From Gammaproteobacteria bacterium RIFCSPLOWO2_02_FULL_61_13 (GTDB lineage Bacteria > Pseudomonadota > Gammaproteobacteria > Eutrophobiales > Eutrophobiaceae), in the NCBI GenBank assembly GCA_001801865.1, contig MGYT01000183.1, forward strand, positions 55,756-89,072: 33,317 nucleotides of DNA. Direction: 5' to 3'. A model generated the notes under the pieces. It saw only the letters and a program-made list of their open reading frames with translations, did not search any database and was not told the origin of the DNA. This document shows positions 1 through 9,117 of this stretch, piece after piece. Each line of letters begins with the position of its first letter. The first letter of the stretch is position 1. Both the position numbers and the translations under genes were made by a program.

Positions 1-66
1 CAGCAAGGGGGCAGAAAGTCCCAGCATCAGGACCAGTGTCATGCAGCGCTGCCACATTAGCTTCAT
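1..66 (-). CDS. N-terminus of a putative secreted protein (partial, runs off window)
   Basis: Reverse complement of 66..1 reads MKLMWQRCMTLVLMLGLSAPLL, a signal-peptide-like start; its ATG overlaps the stop (TGA) of the upstream TadE-like ORF. Confidence 0.55.
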   Translation of the reverse strand, partial: MKLMWQRCMTLVLMLGLSAPLL

Positions 67-1163
67 CCCTGGCACTCCGAATGGGACATGGTCTCGGTAG
101 GCACCAGCCGGCAACGGCCGGCGTCATCACACACGTGGGTGCCGCCACCGGACAATCGATCCGGATGCACCACGTCCCCGTCTACGTAACCCAGCCACAG
201 GCTGCCTTCCGGGCCCACCGCCGGGGAATGGAAGGTGGGCTTGCAACGGGTCAATTCCGGCGCCATGAACGAAGCCAGATCCCAGATCTCGCCCACCACC
301 GGCATCGTCAACAGCTCTTTCAACAACGTCGACGGGATCGCGCCGCCAATCTGCTTGTAGGTGTGATCGGTACCGCCGGCATTCCAGCCCTCGCTCAACA
401 CGCCGGCGCGGGCGAATATGCCCTCCTGCACCGAGCCATCGGCCACATTAATGGCGCCCGGGTAGGTGTAGATGGGTGCCGACACGTCCACCTTCGTATA
501 GCCCTCGGTGTTGATGGCGCTGAATTCATTGCCTGAGCTCCCGGGGATAATGCTGAGCAGCGCGCCGAAGGCGTCAAACACCAGGTCCAGCACGTTCAGG
601 ATCAGGTTGATGATTTTTGCGGAATCCATGCCGAAGATCTTGTATCCGGGCGTATCTTGCGCGGTGTTTATGCTGGCGCCCAGGGAACCGGCGTAAATGG
701 CATCACCACGATGGTTGGTCCAGAGCGGATTCATGTCCGTCGACTTCCAGCCCGAGGTGTCGGCGGTACTTATCGCCAGCGCGTCATCGCCTTCGCGGAT
801 ATAGGAGAACAATCGCCGCTCGGCCTCCTTCGCGGTGTTGGCCGGGGATTTATACGGGATCTTGGCCGCGTCGAAATTGCCGACGATGTCATGGTCATCC
901 ACGCTGTTGTACCAGGCCGTGTATTCCCAGGCCTGGTAGCGGGCCGAATTGATGGTGGCATGCTTGATGTCAATGTACTTGGCCACCAGGGGAACCATGA
1001 GGAACAGCGGCACCAGCACATACGCCGCGCAAATCTGGAATTCGGTCATCGCCTGCCCGGCCTGCGCGCGCGCGGTCGACGGGGCGGCACTGACCCCGCT
1101 ATCCATTCCCATACTTGTGGCTTGTTGCTTGTGGCTTGTCGCTCTGTTCATTTCACTTTCCAC
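63..1163 (-). CDS. TadE-like pilus assembly / pseudopilin-type membrane protein
   Basis: Long ORF; N-terminal AG|QAMTEF followed by hydrophobic segment (AAYVLVPLFLMVPLVA), resembling TadE-type prepilin signal; lies downstream of TadG-like and Flp-like ORFs. Confidence 0.7.
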   Translation of the reverse strand: MESEMNRATSHKQQATSMGMDSGVSAAPSTARAQAGQAMTEFQICAAYVLVPLFLMVPLVAKYIDIKHATINSARYQAWEYTAWYNSVDDHDIVGNFDAAKIPYKSPANTAKEAERRLFSYIREGDDALAISTADTSGWKSTDMNPLWTNHRGDAIYAGSLGASINTAQDTPGYKIFGMDSAKIINLILNVLDLVFDAFGALLSIIPGSSGNEFSAINTEGYTKVDVSAPIYTYPGAINVADGSVQEGIFARAGVLSEGWNAGGTDHTYKQIGGAIPSTLLKELLTMPVVGEIWDLASFMAPELTRCKPTFHSPAVGPEGSLWLGYVDGDVVHPDRLSGGGTHVCDDAGRCRLVPTETMSHSECQG

Positions 1164-1183
1164 TTATAACTTGTGACTATATT

Positions 1184-3247
1184 TCACAACCCCAGCAATC
1201 CGATGACCGGCCCCAATACACTGAGGAGATTGAACAACGGCGTCGAACCATCCATGTTCACCCCCTGCTGCAACATCAGCGCGGCAGCACGATCCGAATG
1301 GGACGTTTCCACCAGACGCGCCTGCCAGTATGGATTGAAAGCACTGCCGGATTCCTCCTGGCCATCGCCACGCCGAAAATAGGACAGGTCCGACGGCCGC
1401 TTGAAGTACACCTCGGACTTTGCCAATACGGAAAGTTGATCATTGGCGAACTTGTCCGTCAATTCCAGACGCCCGGTCGGTTCGATCTCCTTGCTGCGCG
1501 TCCCGCCGGCTGTGGCATTGCCCAGGTCGAAATCCGACTCGCCCAATATCAGGCCCACCACCAGATTGGGTCCGCCGGTCCCGTACAGCGGCCGCACATC
1601 GGCGGTGTCGGTATAGCGCGGCAGGCCGCCGTACTTGTCCGCCACCTTGTGATCGGCCATGCCGGCCTGGTAGAAGATGCCGGGCGGCGCCGGGAATTCC
1701 CACGCCAGCATGGCGTCCGCGGCCCCGCCATAGCCCTCCCGCGGCACCGGCCCCTTGAGGGCGGCGGACACATCGGCGCCCATATGCGGAAACTCGCCGC
1801 CGTTCGGGGTGGTGGTAAGAAAGTTGTCCAGGGCGCCCTTCTTGATGCCGGCCTGGGCAAAGCCCGCCGAGGCGGGGAACTTGGTCGGGAACGGCACGTT
1901 GACGATTTCCAGACCTTCCTCCCCTTCAACCTCCTCACAGGCCTCTTCCGTATCCGGATCGCCATCGTCCGCCTCGCAGCCGGTCCCGCCACCGAACAAA
2001 TTGACGAAGATGCGCAACCTGTCATCCACGACCTTGATGCTGGCGCCCACATCCACGACCTTGATGCGCTCATCAATAATCGGAATGATGATCCAGGCCT
2101 TGACGCTGAAACCACCCTTGAGCCCCACCCCCAGGTAGCTGGTATCCGCGCCGGACCAGTTGAAATACTGCCCCGCGGCCATGTCCGCCGTGCTGCCGCT
2201 CAGCGGCACCACCATGCGCAGCTCGCCGCCGCCGACGCGGGTGAAATCGATGTGGAACAGCAGCCAGAACTTCCATTCGATTTCGAAGATGCCGAGATCG
2301 ATGTTGCTGCCAACGTCGATGCCGGCCCAACCCCGGCGTTTGCCGGTGGAAGTGGTGTCTTCGCTGTAGAACGGATCCGGTGGCAGCCCGAGCTGATCGC
2401 GCATGATAAGAAACGGGTCGAAGATCCAGCCGCGCGACTTGGTGAACACGTCCGTCGAATCGGAGATGATGGCTGCGAGACGGCCATAGCCGCCGGCGTC
2501 TGTGTCCCCGGTAACATCCGCCTGGAAGTCAGCGACCGGCGAGGTGGCCGTGGGATCATAGCTGTGGGTGAACTGCTCCCCGGGCAACCCGGGCAACGCG
2601 CCATAGGTGCCCAGATGGCCGATGAGCGTGATCAGCCCGAACTCGGACAGGCGCGCCCCCTCCGGTGCATTCTGATCCACCATCTCCTGCATCGCGCCCA
2701 GGGCGTACAGTGTGCTGGTCAGGTGAAAGCCGTATTGGGCGTAACCATAGAACTTGTTGATGTTGTGGGTTATCAGCGTGCCGTACTTGGCCAGCGGCTT
2801 CATGATTTTCAGCGCGATATCGCCGGAGATCTTGAATACCTTGCCAATCCCCTCCAGCACCGCCGCCAGCGGCGCCAGCGGTGTGGGTTTCAGCGGCGTG
2901 GAATAGGCGCGCAGATAGTCATCATAAGAACGCCAGTGGAAGGCCCAGGAGGCCAGTCCCACCATCTGGCCCACCGCCACTTCGTTGGCGACGATGGCGC
3001 GGTTCATGTAGGAGGCGAAATTGAGGTCCCGCGCCTCCACCACGGACACGCTGTAGGCGGCGGCATCCGCGGCATTCTGCAGTTCCATCTTGTCGCTGGT
3101 GATCTTGCCGGCCTTGTATATAAAGTAAAACGCTACCAGCAACACCGGGATGAACAGCAAAACAAAAACGGCAGCCTGACCGCGCTGCCGTTTTTTTTGC
3201 CTGTTTACCGCCGCGCCGCAGGGACCACAGGATGCCCTGGCGACCAT
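1184..3247 (-). CDS. TadG-like pilus assembly protein
   Basis: 687 aa; RGQAAVFVLLFIPVLLVAFYFIYKAGKITSDKMELQNAADAAAYS is the typical TadG-like N-terminus (GQAAV... then QNAADAAA). Confidence 0.7.
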   Translation of the reverse strand: MVARASCGPCGAAVNRQKKRQRGQAAVFVLLFIPVLLVAFYFIYKAGKITSDKMELQNAADAAAYSVSVVEARDLNFASYMNRAIVANEVAVGQMVGLASWAFHWRSYDDYLRAYSTPLKPTPLAPLAAVLEGIGKVFKISGDIALKIMKPLAKYGTLITHNINKFYGYAQYGFHLTSTLYALGAMQEMVDQNAPEGARLSEFGLITLIGHLGTYGALPGLPGEQFTHSYDPTATSPVADFQADVTGDTDAGGYGRLAAIISDSTDVFTKSRGWIFDPFLIMRDQLGLPPDPFYSEDTTSTGKRRGWAGIDVGSNIDLGIFEIEWKFWLLFHIDFTRVGGGELRMVVPLSGSTADMAAGQYFNWSGADTSYLGVGLKGGFSVKAWIIIPIIDERIKVVDVGASIKVVDDRLRIFVNLFGGGTGCEADDGDPDTEEACEEVEGEEGLEIVNVPFPTKFPASAGFAQAGIKKGALDNFLTTTPNGGEFPHMGADVSAALKGPVPREGYGGAADAMLAWEFPAPPGIFYQAGMADHKVADKYGGLPRYTDTADVRPLYGTGGPNLVVGLILGESDFDLGNATAGGTRSKEIEPTGRLELTDKFANDQLSVLAKSEVYFKRPSDLSYFRRGDGQEESGSAFNPYWQARLVETSHSDRAAALMLQQGVNMDGSTPLFNLLSVLGPVIGLLGL
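3164..3195 (-). terminator. Terminator-like hairpin inside the 5' part of the TadG-like ORF
   Basis: Perfect 12-bp inverted repeat AAAAACGGCAGC-(8 nt)-GCTGCCGTTTTT, continuing as GTTTTG on the minus strand; T8 run on the plus strand. Confidence 0.5.
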
Positions 3248-3280
3248 GATGCGATTCTCGGAACCGGGTGCTGTCAGCGC

Positions 3281-3547
3281 CTACTCGCCACCGGCCTCAG
3301 CCCCGCCGGTAAATTCGCCCAAACCTTTGTGCTCAACTTCCTTCGCGGCAGCGTCGGCAGAACCCTGGGCAGCCTTGGTCGAGTCCGCGCCACTGGTGCC
3401 GGACAATTCCTTGACGATGGCGCCGGTCTGACCGCGCAGCGTGTCGCCGAAGAATGAATAAACCGCAATGGCGGCAATAGCAATGAGCGCGACAATGATG
3501 ATGTACTCGGTCATACCCTGCCCAAGTTGCTTAAGATACCTTTTCAT
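3281..3547 (-). CDS. Flp/type IVb-like pilin
   Basis: 88 aa; LG|QGMTEYIIIVALIAIAAIAVYSFFG prepilin-like motif with E at +5; AGGAGG ribosome-binding site just upstream (cctcct at about 3552). Confidence 0.8.
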   Translation of the reverse strand: MKRYLKQLGQGMTEYIIIVALIAIAAIAVYSFFGDTLRGQTGAIVKELSGTSGADSTKAAQGSADAAAKEVEHKGLGEFTGGAEAGGE

Positions 3548-3645
3548 TGCAAAACCTCCTGCGTGGAAAGCGGGTGTTGCGGGGTATTCTTCCCCGATGG
3601 CCGGGGATTATGGCCCCCGGATACCGCCGATGCAATAGAACCAAT

Positions 3646-4227
3646 TTACTTGCGGATACCCTCCACAAACAGGTCAAACTCCATGGTCTCGGCCGTCGGC
3701 CCCAGCTGATAGGTCATGCCGAAATCGGCGCGCCGCAACGTCGTCTGTGCCTTGAAACCGGCGCGGTAGCCACCCCAGGGATCGGGCCCTGCGCCGATGA
3801 ATTGGACGTCCAGCATCAACGGTTTGGTGACGCCGTGCAGCGTGAGGGTTCCCTCCATTTTGCCGCCTTTGGCATCGCCGGTGTATTTCGTACCCTTGAA
3901 CGTGGCCCTGGGGAATTGCTTGACGTCGAGGAAATCCGCGCCGCGCAGGTGCTTGTCGCGCTCCGCCCAGTTACTGTCAATGCTGGCCGTGTCAACAACG
4001 ACCTCAACTATTGCGGCCTGTGGGCTGGCCTGATCCCAGCTGAATTTGCCGGCAAACTGGTTGAAGCGCCCGTTCAGCACGCTGTAGCCCAGGTGCGAGA
4101 TACGGAACTGGATGAAGGCGTGGCTTGAATCAATGTCATAGTCAGCGGCGCGAACGGGCATGGAAACTGATACAGCGGACAACATTGCCATTCCGGCTAC
4201 AGCGTGCATCAACATGGGCGATTTCAC
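3646..4227 (-). CDS. YceI family periplasmic protein
   Basis: Signal peptide then ADYDIDSSHAFIQFRISHLGYSVLNGRFNQFAG...LTLHGVTKPLMLDV, YceI-like; probable GTG start preceded by AGGAG. Confidence 0.9.
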   Translation of the reverse strand: MKSPMLMHAVAGMAMLSAVSVSMPVRAADYDIDSSHAFIQFRISHLGYSVLNGRFNQFAGKFSWDQASPQAAIVEVVVDTASIDSNWAERDKHLRGADFLDVKQFPRATFKGTKYTGDAKGGKMEGTLTLHGVTKPLMLDVQFIGAGPDPWGGYRAGFKAQTTLRRADFGMTYQLGPTAETMEFDLFVEGIRK

Positions 4228-4343
4228 GATGGCTTTCTCCTGCGTTTTTGTGTCGGGCCAGACCCGTCCCGGATGCACATTTTACCCCCAGAACCTGTCA
4301 TAATTTTCATTTTACCGGATGTTCCCAATCGAGGTATCAACAC

Positions 4344-5294
4344 ATGTCCAAGGCATTTGCATCCCAGGGTGACCTGGAAGAAAAGAAGATCACCTTCAGC
4401 AAGCTTTCCGCCAACGCCTACGCGTATACCGCGGAAGGCGACCCCAACACCGGCGTCATCATCGGCACTGACGCGGTCATGGTCATCGACACCCAGGCCA
4501 CGCCGATCATGGCAAAGGACGTCATCCGGCGCATTCGCAAGGTCACCGACAAACCCATCAAGTATGTGGTGCTGACCCACTACCACGCCGTGCGTGTGCT
4601 GGGCGCCTCCGCCTACGGCGCGGAACATGTCATTGCCAGCCAGGATACCTACGACCTGATCGTGGAGCGCGGGACGCAGGACTACAAATCCGAATTCGAG
4701 CGATTTCCGCGGTTGTTCCGCGGCGACGATTCCATCCCCGGGCTCACCTGGCCGACCTTGACCTTCAAGGGAGAAATGACCCTGTGGCTCGGCAAGCTGG
4801 AGGTGAAACTCATGCAATTGGGCCGGGGCCATACCAAGGGCGACACGGTGGTGTGGTTGCCCGGTGACCGGGTGCTGTTCAGCGGCGACCTGGTGGAATA
4901 TGCGGCCACTCCCTACACCGGGGATGCGTATCTCACCGACTGGCCGGCCACGCTGGATCGCATTGCCGCGCTGAAGCCGAGGGCACTGGTGCCGGGCCGG
5001 GGCGATGCCCTCACCACGCCAGCCAGGGTCCGCGCCGGTATTGCCGGCACCCGGGCCTTTGTCACCAAGATGTTTGCCGCCGTGAAAAAGGGGCGCCGGG
5101 CCGGGAAAAATCTCAGGGATATATATAAGGAGTCCTACCGGCGCCTGAAGCCCGAGTTCGGTCATTGGGTCATTTTCGATCACTGCCTGCCGTTTGACGT
5201 GACCCGCGCCTTCGATGAGGCAGGTGGCATCCGCGACCCGCGTATCTGGACCGCCAAGCGCGACGCCGCCATGTGGAAATCCATGGAGGATTGA
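4344..5294 (+). CDS. MBL-fold metallo-hydrolase-like protein
   Basis: NTGVIIGTDAVMVIDTQ, LTHYHAVRVLGA, GRGHTKGDTVVWLPGDRVLFSGDLVE; ATG at 4344 in frame with the listed ORF. Confidence 0.85.
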   Translation: MSKAFASQGDLEEKKITFSKLSANAYAYTAEGDPNTGVIIGTDAVMVIDTQATPIMAKDVIRRIRKVTDKPIKYVVLTHYHAVRVLGASAYGAEHVIASQDTYDLIVERGTQDYKSEFERFPRLFRGDDSIPGLTWPTLTFKGEMTLWLGKLEVKLMQLGRGHTKGDTVVWLPGDRVLFSGDLVEYAATPYTGDAYLTDWPATLDRIAALKPRALVPGRGDALTTPARVRAGIAGTRAFVTKMFAAVKKGRRAGKNLRDIYKESYRRLKPEFGHWVIFDHCLPFDVTRAFDEAGGIRDPRIWTAKRDAAMWKSMED

Positions 5295-5501
5295 ATGGCC
5301 GCCCAGTTGCGAACGGATCCCAACGTCGAGGACCCGGATGGTTTCTACGCCAAACTCATAGAACTGCACCAGGGACTTACCCCGGAGCAGAGCCACAAAC
5401 TGAATGCCAAGCTGATCCTGATGCTGGCGAATCACATCGGCGATCAGGAAGTGCTGGACGAAATCTGCGCGTACCTCCGGACTACCCTCCCCGAAGCCTG
5501 A
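5295..5501 (+). CDS. DUF2783-like small protein
   Basis: 68 aa; TDPNVEDPDGFYAKLIELHQGLTPEQSHKLNAKLILMLANHIGD resembles the DUF2783 family; begins 1 nt after the MBL stop codon. Confidence 0.75.
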   Translation: MAAQLRTDPNVEDPDGFYAKLIELHQGLTPEQSHKLNAKLILMLANHIGDQEVLDEICAYLRTTLPEA

Positions 5502-5507
5502 TCCAGT

Positions 5508-7040
5508 TTGGGTTCACGCAAGATAAATATCCTGTTTGCCTGCCTGGCTGTGGCCGCACTGGGCGGTGGAGTGGGCGCGGACGAGGAAGCCGCGGCGCCG
5601 TCGATTAATCTGGAGCAGGCCATTTCCTCGACCATCGAACACAACTACGGCATCCGGCTGGAGCAGATTGGGACCGAGGCCGGCGAAGGCGCGCTGGAAA
5701 CCGCGTCCGGCGAATTCGACTGGAACCTGGTGTCGGATGCCTCCGCATTTCGCGAACGATTGCCGCCGCTGTCGCCCTGGGCCTACGGCACCGGTATCAG
5801 CGACTGGAACTACTCCGCGGGGGTGCAGAAAAAGCTGCGCAGCGGGGTCGAGATTTCTCCCAGCGTGGGCGCAGATGTGCTCAAGGACCCCGACGAAACC
5901 AGCCGCCGGTGGATCAGCCGCGGCGCGGTGCGATTCGAGATGTTGGTCCCGCTCGCGCGCGGCGGGGGTGAGGCGTCGGCTGCGGCCAATGAAATGTTCG
6001 CGCGCAAGGACCTGGACAGCAGGTATGCGCTCTATCGCCACCAGATCGCAACCAGTGTGCTGGAGTCGGTTTCCGCTTACTGGGAATGCGTCGGCGCAAC
6101 GGAAGCGCTGCGAATTCTGCAGACATCGGAGCAGGAGGCAATGGAAATGGAGTCGGTGGTCAACCGTCTTGCCAAGGCGGAGCTGTTTTCCCTGGCCTAT
6201 GTGGAACAGGCGCAGTCCAACAGCCGCGAAAAGCAGACCCGGCGGGTCAATGCCGAGCTGGAGCAATACAAGGCGCGCCAGACCCTGGGTGTGTCAATGG
6301 GCATGGATGCGCTGGCCCTGGCGGCGCCGCCGCTTCCGGCGGACACATTTCCGGAACTGGATGAGCCGCGCGTGCCCCCGGCGCGGAATTATGGCCGGGT
6401 GATACTTTATGCACAGGACCAGCGCGAGGATTTGCACGCCGCACTCACCAGCAAGGAGGCACTGGCCATCCTTTCCAATGCCGCGCGACAGGACCTGCGG
6501 CCGCGCGTGGACCTGTCGCTGCAGCTAAGCTATGACGGCATCGATGATGGTCAGCGGCCGCAGGCTTTCCTGTTCAACGAAAATGACGGCTTGCGGGTCA
6601 TGGGCGGTCTGTCCATGGAATTCCCGATGGAAAAGCGGCTCTATAGCGGGCAATTGCGCCAGGCGCTGGCGGAGGAAGAGCTGGCTGATGTGTTGCGGGC
6701 GCAATTGTCCCAGTCCATCGCCTCCGAGGTAATGATTGCCCTGGAGGAGGTGTCCAATACTTACGCTGCGTACCATGTCTCCCTGGAAGCGGAAAAATAC
6801 TATGCCGAGGCCCTGCGCAAGGAGCGCAAGAGGTTCCTGATTGGCGATTCCAGTTTCATTGATGTCATATCGCTGCAGGACGGCTATCGTGATGCGCAAT
6901 TGGAAACCATTAGCGCGCGCCAGGCGCACCTCATCGCGCTGGCCACCTTGCGCTTTGCCAGCGGCACCCTGGTGCAAGGAACCGAGTCCTCCGGTACCGT
7001 GGGCATCGAGGAATTGACGGTGGTTCCACGCTTCGAGTGA
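5508..7040 (+). CDS. TolC-family outer membrane efflux protein
   Basis: Paired TolC-like repeats with coiled-coil regions (INLEQAISSTIEHNYGIRLEQ..., EEVSNTYAAYHVSLEAEKYYAEALRKERKRFLIGDSSFIDVISLQDGYRDAQLE); TTG start. Confidence 0.8.
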   Translation: MGSRKINILFACLAVAALGGGVGADEEAAAPSINLEQAISSTIEHNYGIRLEQIGTEAGEGALETASGEFDWNLVSDASAFRERLPPLSPWAYGTGISDWNYSAGVQKKLRSGVEISPSVGADVLKDPDETSRRWISRGAVRFEMLVPLARGGGEASAAANEMFARKDLDSRYALYRHQIATSVLESVSAYWECVGATEALRILQTSEQEAMEMESVVNRLAKAELFSLAYVEQAQSNSREKQTRRVNAELEQYKARQTLGVSMGMDALALAAPPLPADTFPELDEPRVPPARNYGRVILYAQDQREDLHAALTSKEALAILSNAARQDLRPRVDLSLQLSYDGIDDGQRPQAFLFNENDGLRVMGGLSMEFPMEKRLYSGQLRQALAEEELADVLRAQLSQSIASEVMIALEEVSNTYAAYHVSLEAEKYYAEALRKERKRFLIGDSSFIDVISLQDGYRDAQLETISARQAHLIALATLRFASGTLVQGTESSGTVGIEELTVVPRFE

Positions 7041-7047
7041 GCCGGAT

Positions 7048-7968
7048 GTGAAGACAGCAACCATTTATTCATTGTTGGTTACGATCCTGACCGGCCTGAC
7101 GGCAGCGACAGCCAGCGCCGCAGACATTGCCTGTTTTGGCCGCATCCTGCCCAACGGGGGAACCGTCAACGTCAGCGCGCCGTCTACAGACACCATTGCA
7201 GAAGTCCTGGTGCACGAAGGGCAGCAGGTCAAGGCCGGCGATGTCCTGGCGATTTTGAGCAGCCGCGATGTGGGGCAGCTGCAACTTGAGGAAGCCAAAC
7301 TCGCCCTCGCGCAGGCCGAACTGGAACGGGACAGCGGCGTGCGCATGGAACAGGAGAAACAGCAGAACCTCAAGGATGGACTGAGTGACGCCAGGGAGCG
7401 CCTGAAAAACCTGTACACCAACAAGGCGGAGGATTACGTCTCGCCGGAGTACATCGCGGAGCGCGAGGGCGAAATTGAGGACTTTGAGCAACAGCTGAAG
7501 CTGTCGGCACTGGAGATGGAAAAGCTGAAGCGCAGCACCGACATGGGCGTAACCCGCGCGCAAAAGCAGTTCGCCATAGCGGAGGCCGCACTGGCGGACT
7601 CCACCGTCCGTTCCCCCCTGGGCGGACGCGTGCTGAAGGTCCTGGGCCGCCCCGGCGAGCATGTGGGCCCGGTACTGTTCATGATCGGTGACGTGTCCAG
7701 CATGTTCGTTCGCGCCGAAGTGTATGAATCAGATGCACTGCGGGTAAAAGTCGGGCAAAAGGCGTCCATTGCCAGCGCCGCACTTCCCGGAAAGCTGAGT
7801 GGCACCGTGGAATCATTGGGCACCATGATCTACAAGAGCACACTGGAGAGCGTGGACGCGACCTCGCAAACCGGATCCCGGGTAGTCGAAACGCTGATCC
7901 GGCTCGATCCCAATGCCTGGGCAGACCGGTTGATCAATCTGCAGGTGGATGTCGTCATCCGGGAGTAG
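7048..7968 (+). CDS. HlyD/DevB-like periplasmic adaptor (membrane fusion protein)
   Basis: GRILPNGGTVNVSAPSTDTIAEVLVHEGQQVKAGDVLAIL lipoyl/barrel motif, central coiled coil, GTG start; followed by DevC-like permeases. Confidence 0.8.
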   Translation: MKTATIYSLLVTILTGLTAATASAADIACFGRILPNGGTVNVSAPSTDTIAEVLVHEGQQVKAGDVLAILSSRDVGQLQLEEAKLALAQAELERDSGVRMEQEKQQNLKDGLSDARERLKNLYTNKAEDYVSPEYIAEREGEIEDFEQQLKLSALEMEKLKRSTDMGVTRAQKQFAIAEAALADSTVRSPLGGRVLKVLGRPGEHVGPVLFMIGDVSSMFVRAEVYESDALRVKVGQKASIASAALPGKLSGTVESLGTMIYKSTLESVDATSQTGSRVVETLIRLDPNAWADRLINLQVDVVIRE

Positions 7969-7986
7969 TTCGCCCAACCCTCCCGC

Positions 7987-9117
7987 ATGCGCACCCTGCT
8001 CTCCTGGCACAACACATTTCATAACTGGAAGCGGGCGCTCGCGGCGACAGCCGGCATCACCTTCGCCGTCCTGTTGATCTTCATGGAAGTCGGTTTTCTG
8101 GATGCGGCCCGGATCAACGCCGCGCAGTTATATGAGAGCATGGAATTTGATGCGGTCATCGTGTCACAGGGCTACGTCTCTGCGCAGCGCACGCTCCCGG
8201 TAAGCGCCTACCGGCTGTTGCAGGCCGGAAACGTCCCCGGTGTGGATGCCACGGTCCCGGTCTTGATCGAAACCGCGCGCTGGATGAACGTGGCCGAGCG
8301 CCGTTCGCGCAGTTGTCGCGTAATAGGTGTGGACCCGATCCAGTCACCGTTCCGGGATCCGGCGCTTACCGCGCACCTGGATGGCATTCAACGTCCCAAT
8401 ACCGTGTTGGTGGATCGCCTGTCCAGCCGCAAGTACGGCGCCTGGGAACCTGGCGCCAGGGTATTTATCAATGACGCGCCGCTGACCGTGACGGGAGAGT
8501 TTTCCATGGGCACCGGACTCATCAGTGACGGCGGCGTCATCGTCAGCCGGGAGACATTTGCGGAGATCGCCGGCAGGGGCGCGGATCAGGGCTATGACAT
8601 CGGCCTGTTGCGTTTAACCGCGGATGCCGATCCCGGACCGGTCATTGAGGCGGTCCGGGCGGCGCTGCCGGATGACGTCCTGGTGTTATCCCGGCGTGAG
8701 ATCATCGAGCGCGAGCAATTTTTCTGGGTAAACCTGAAACCGGTCGGCATCATGTTCCGGGTCGGCGCCACGGTTGCGTTCATCATCGGGGCCGTCATCC
8801 TGTACCAGGTGCTGGCGCTGGAGATCGGCAACCGGTTGAATGAATTCGCCACGCTGAAGGCCATGGGTTATGCGCCTGAATATCTCTACCGAATCGGCGC
8901 CGAACAGGCGCTGATCTATTCGTTGCTGGGCTACCTGCCCGCATTTGTGCTCGCGTTGGGCCTGTATGCACTGGTATTCAGGCTGTCGCGGCTGCCGCTG
9001 TTCATGGATCCGGGGCGCGCCGGCATGGTGCTGCTGCTGACGCTGGCCATGGCCGCGGTGGCGGCGGCACTGGCCTTGCGCAAATTGCACCAGGCCGATC
9101 CGGCGGAACTGTTTTGA
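7987..9117 (+). CDS. DevC-like ABC transporter permease 1
   Basis: N-terminal TM and three C-terminal TMs; NRLNEFATLKAMGY and DPAELF C-terminus, typical of DevC/MacB-type FtsX permeases. Confidence 0.85.
   Translation: MRTLLSWHNTFHNWKRALAATAGITFAVLLIFMEVGFLDAARINAAQLYESMEFDAVIVSQGYVSAQRTLPVSAYRLLQAGNVPGVDATVPVLIETARWMNVAERRSRSCRVIGVDPIQSPFRDPALTAHLDGIQRPNTVLVDRLSSRKYGAWEPGARVFINDAPLTVTGEFSMGTGLISDGGVIVSRETFAEIAGRGADQGYDIGLLRLTADADPGPVIEAVRAALPDDVLVLSRREIIEREQFFWVNLKPVGIMFRVGATVAFIIGAVILYQVLALEIGNRLNEFATLKAMGYAPEYLYRIGAEQALIYSLLGYLPAFVLALGLYALVFRLSRLPLFMDPGRAGMVLLLTLAMAAVAAALALRKLHQADPAELF

Noticed and set aside
1115-3457. 780-aa plus-strand ORF opposite the TadG-like gene
   Set aside because: Antisense shadow of a well-supported minus-strand gene in high-GC DNA; low-complexity His/Arg/Gly-rich translation with no recognisable domain
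4224-5435. 403-aa minus-strand ORF opposite the MBL-fold gene
   Set aside because: Antisense shadow; the plus strand encodes clear MBL and DUF2783 motifs
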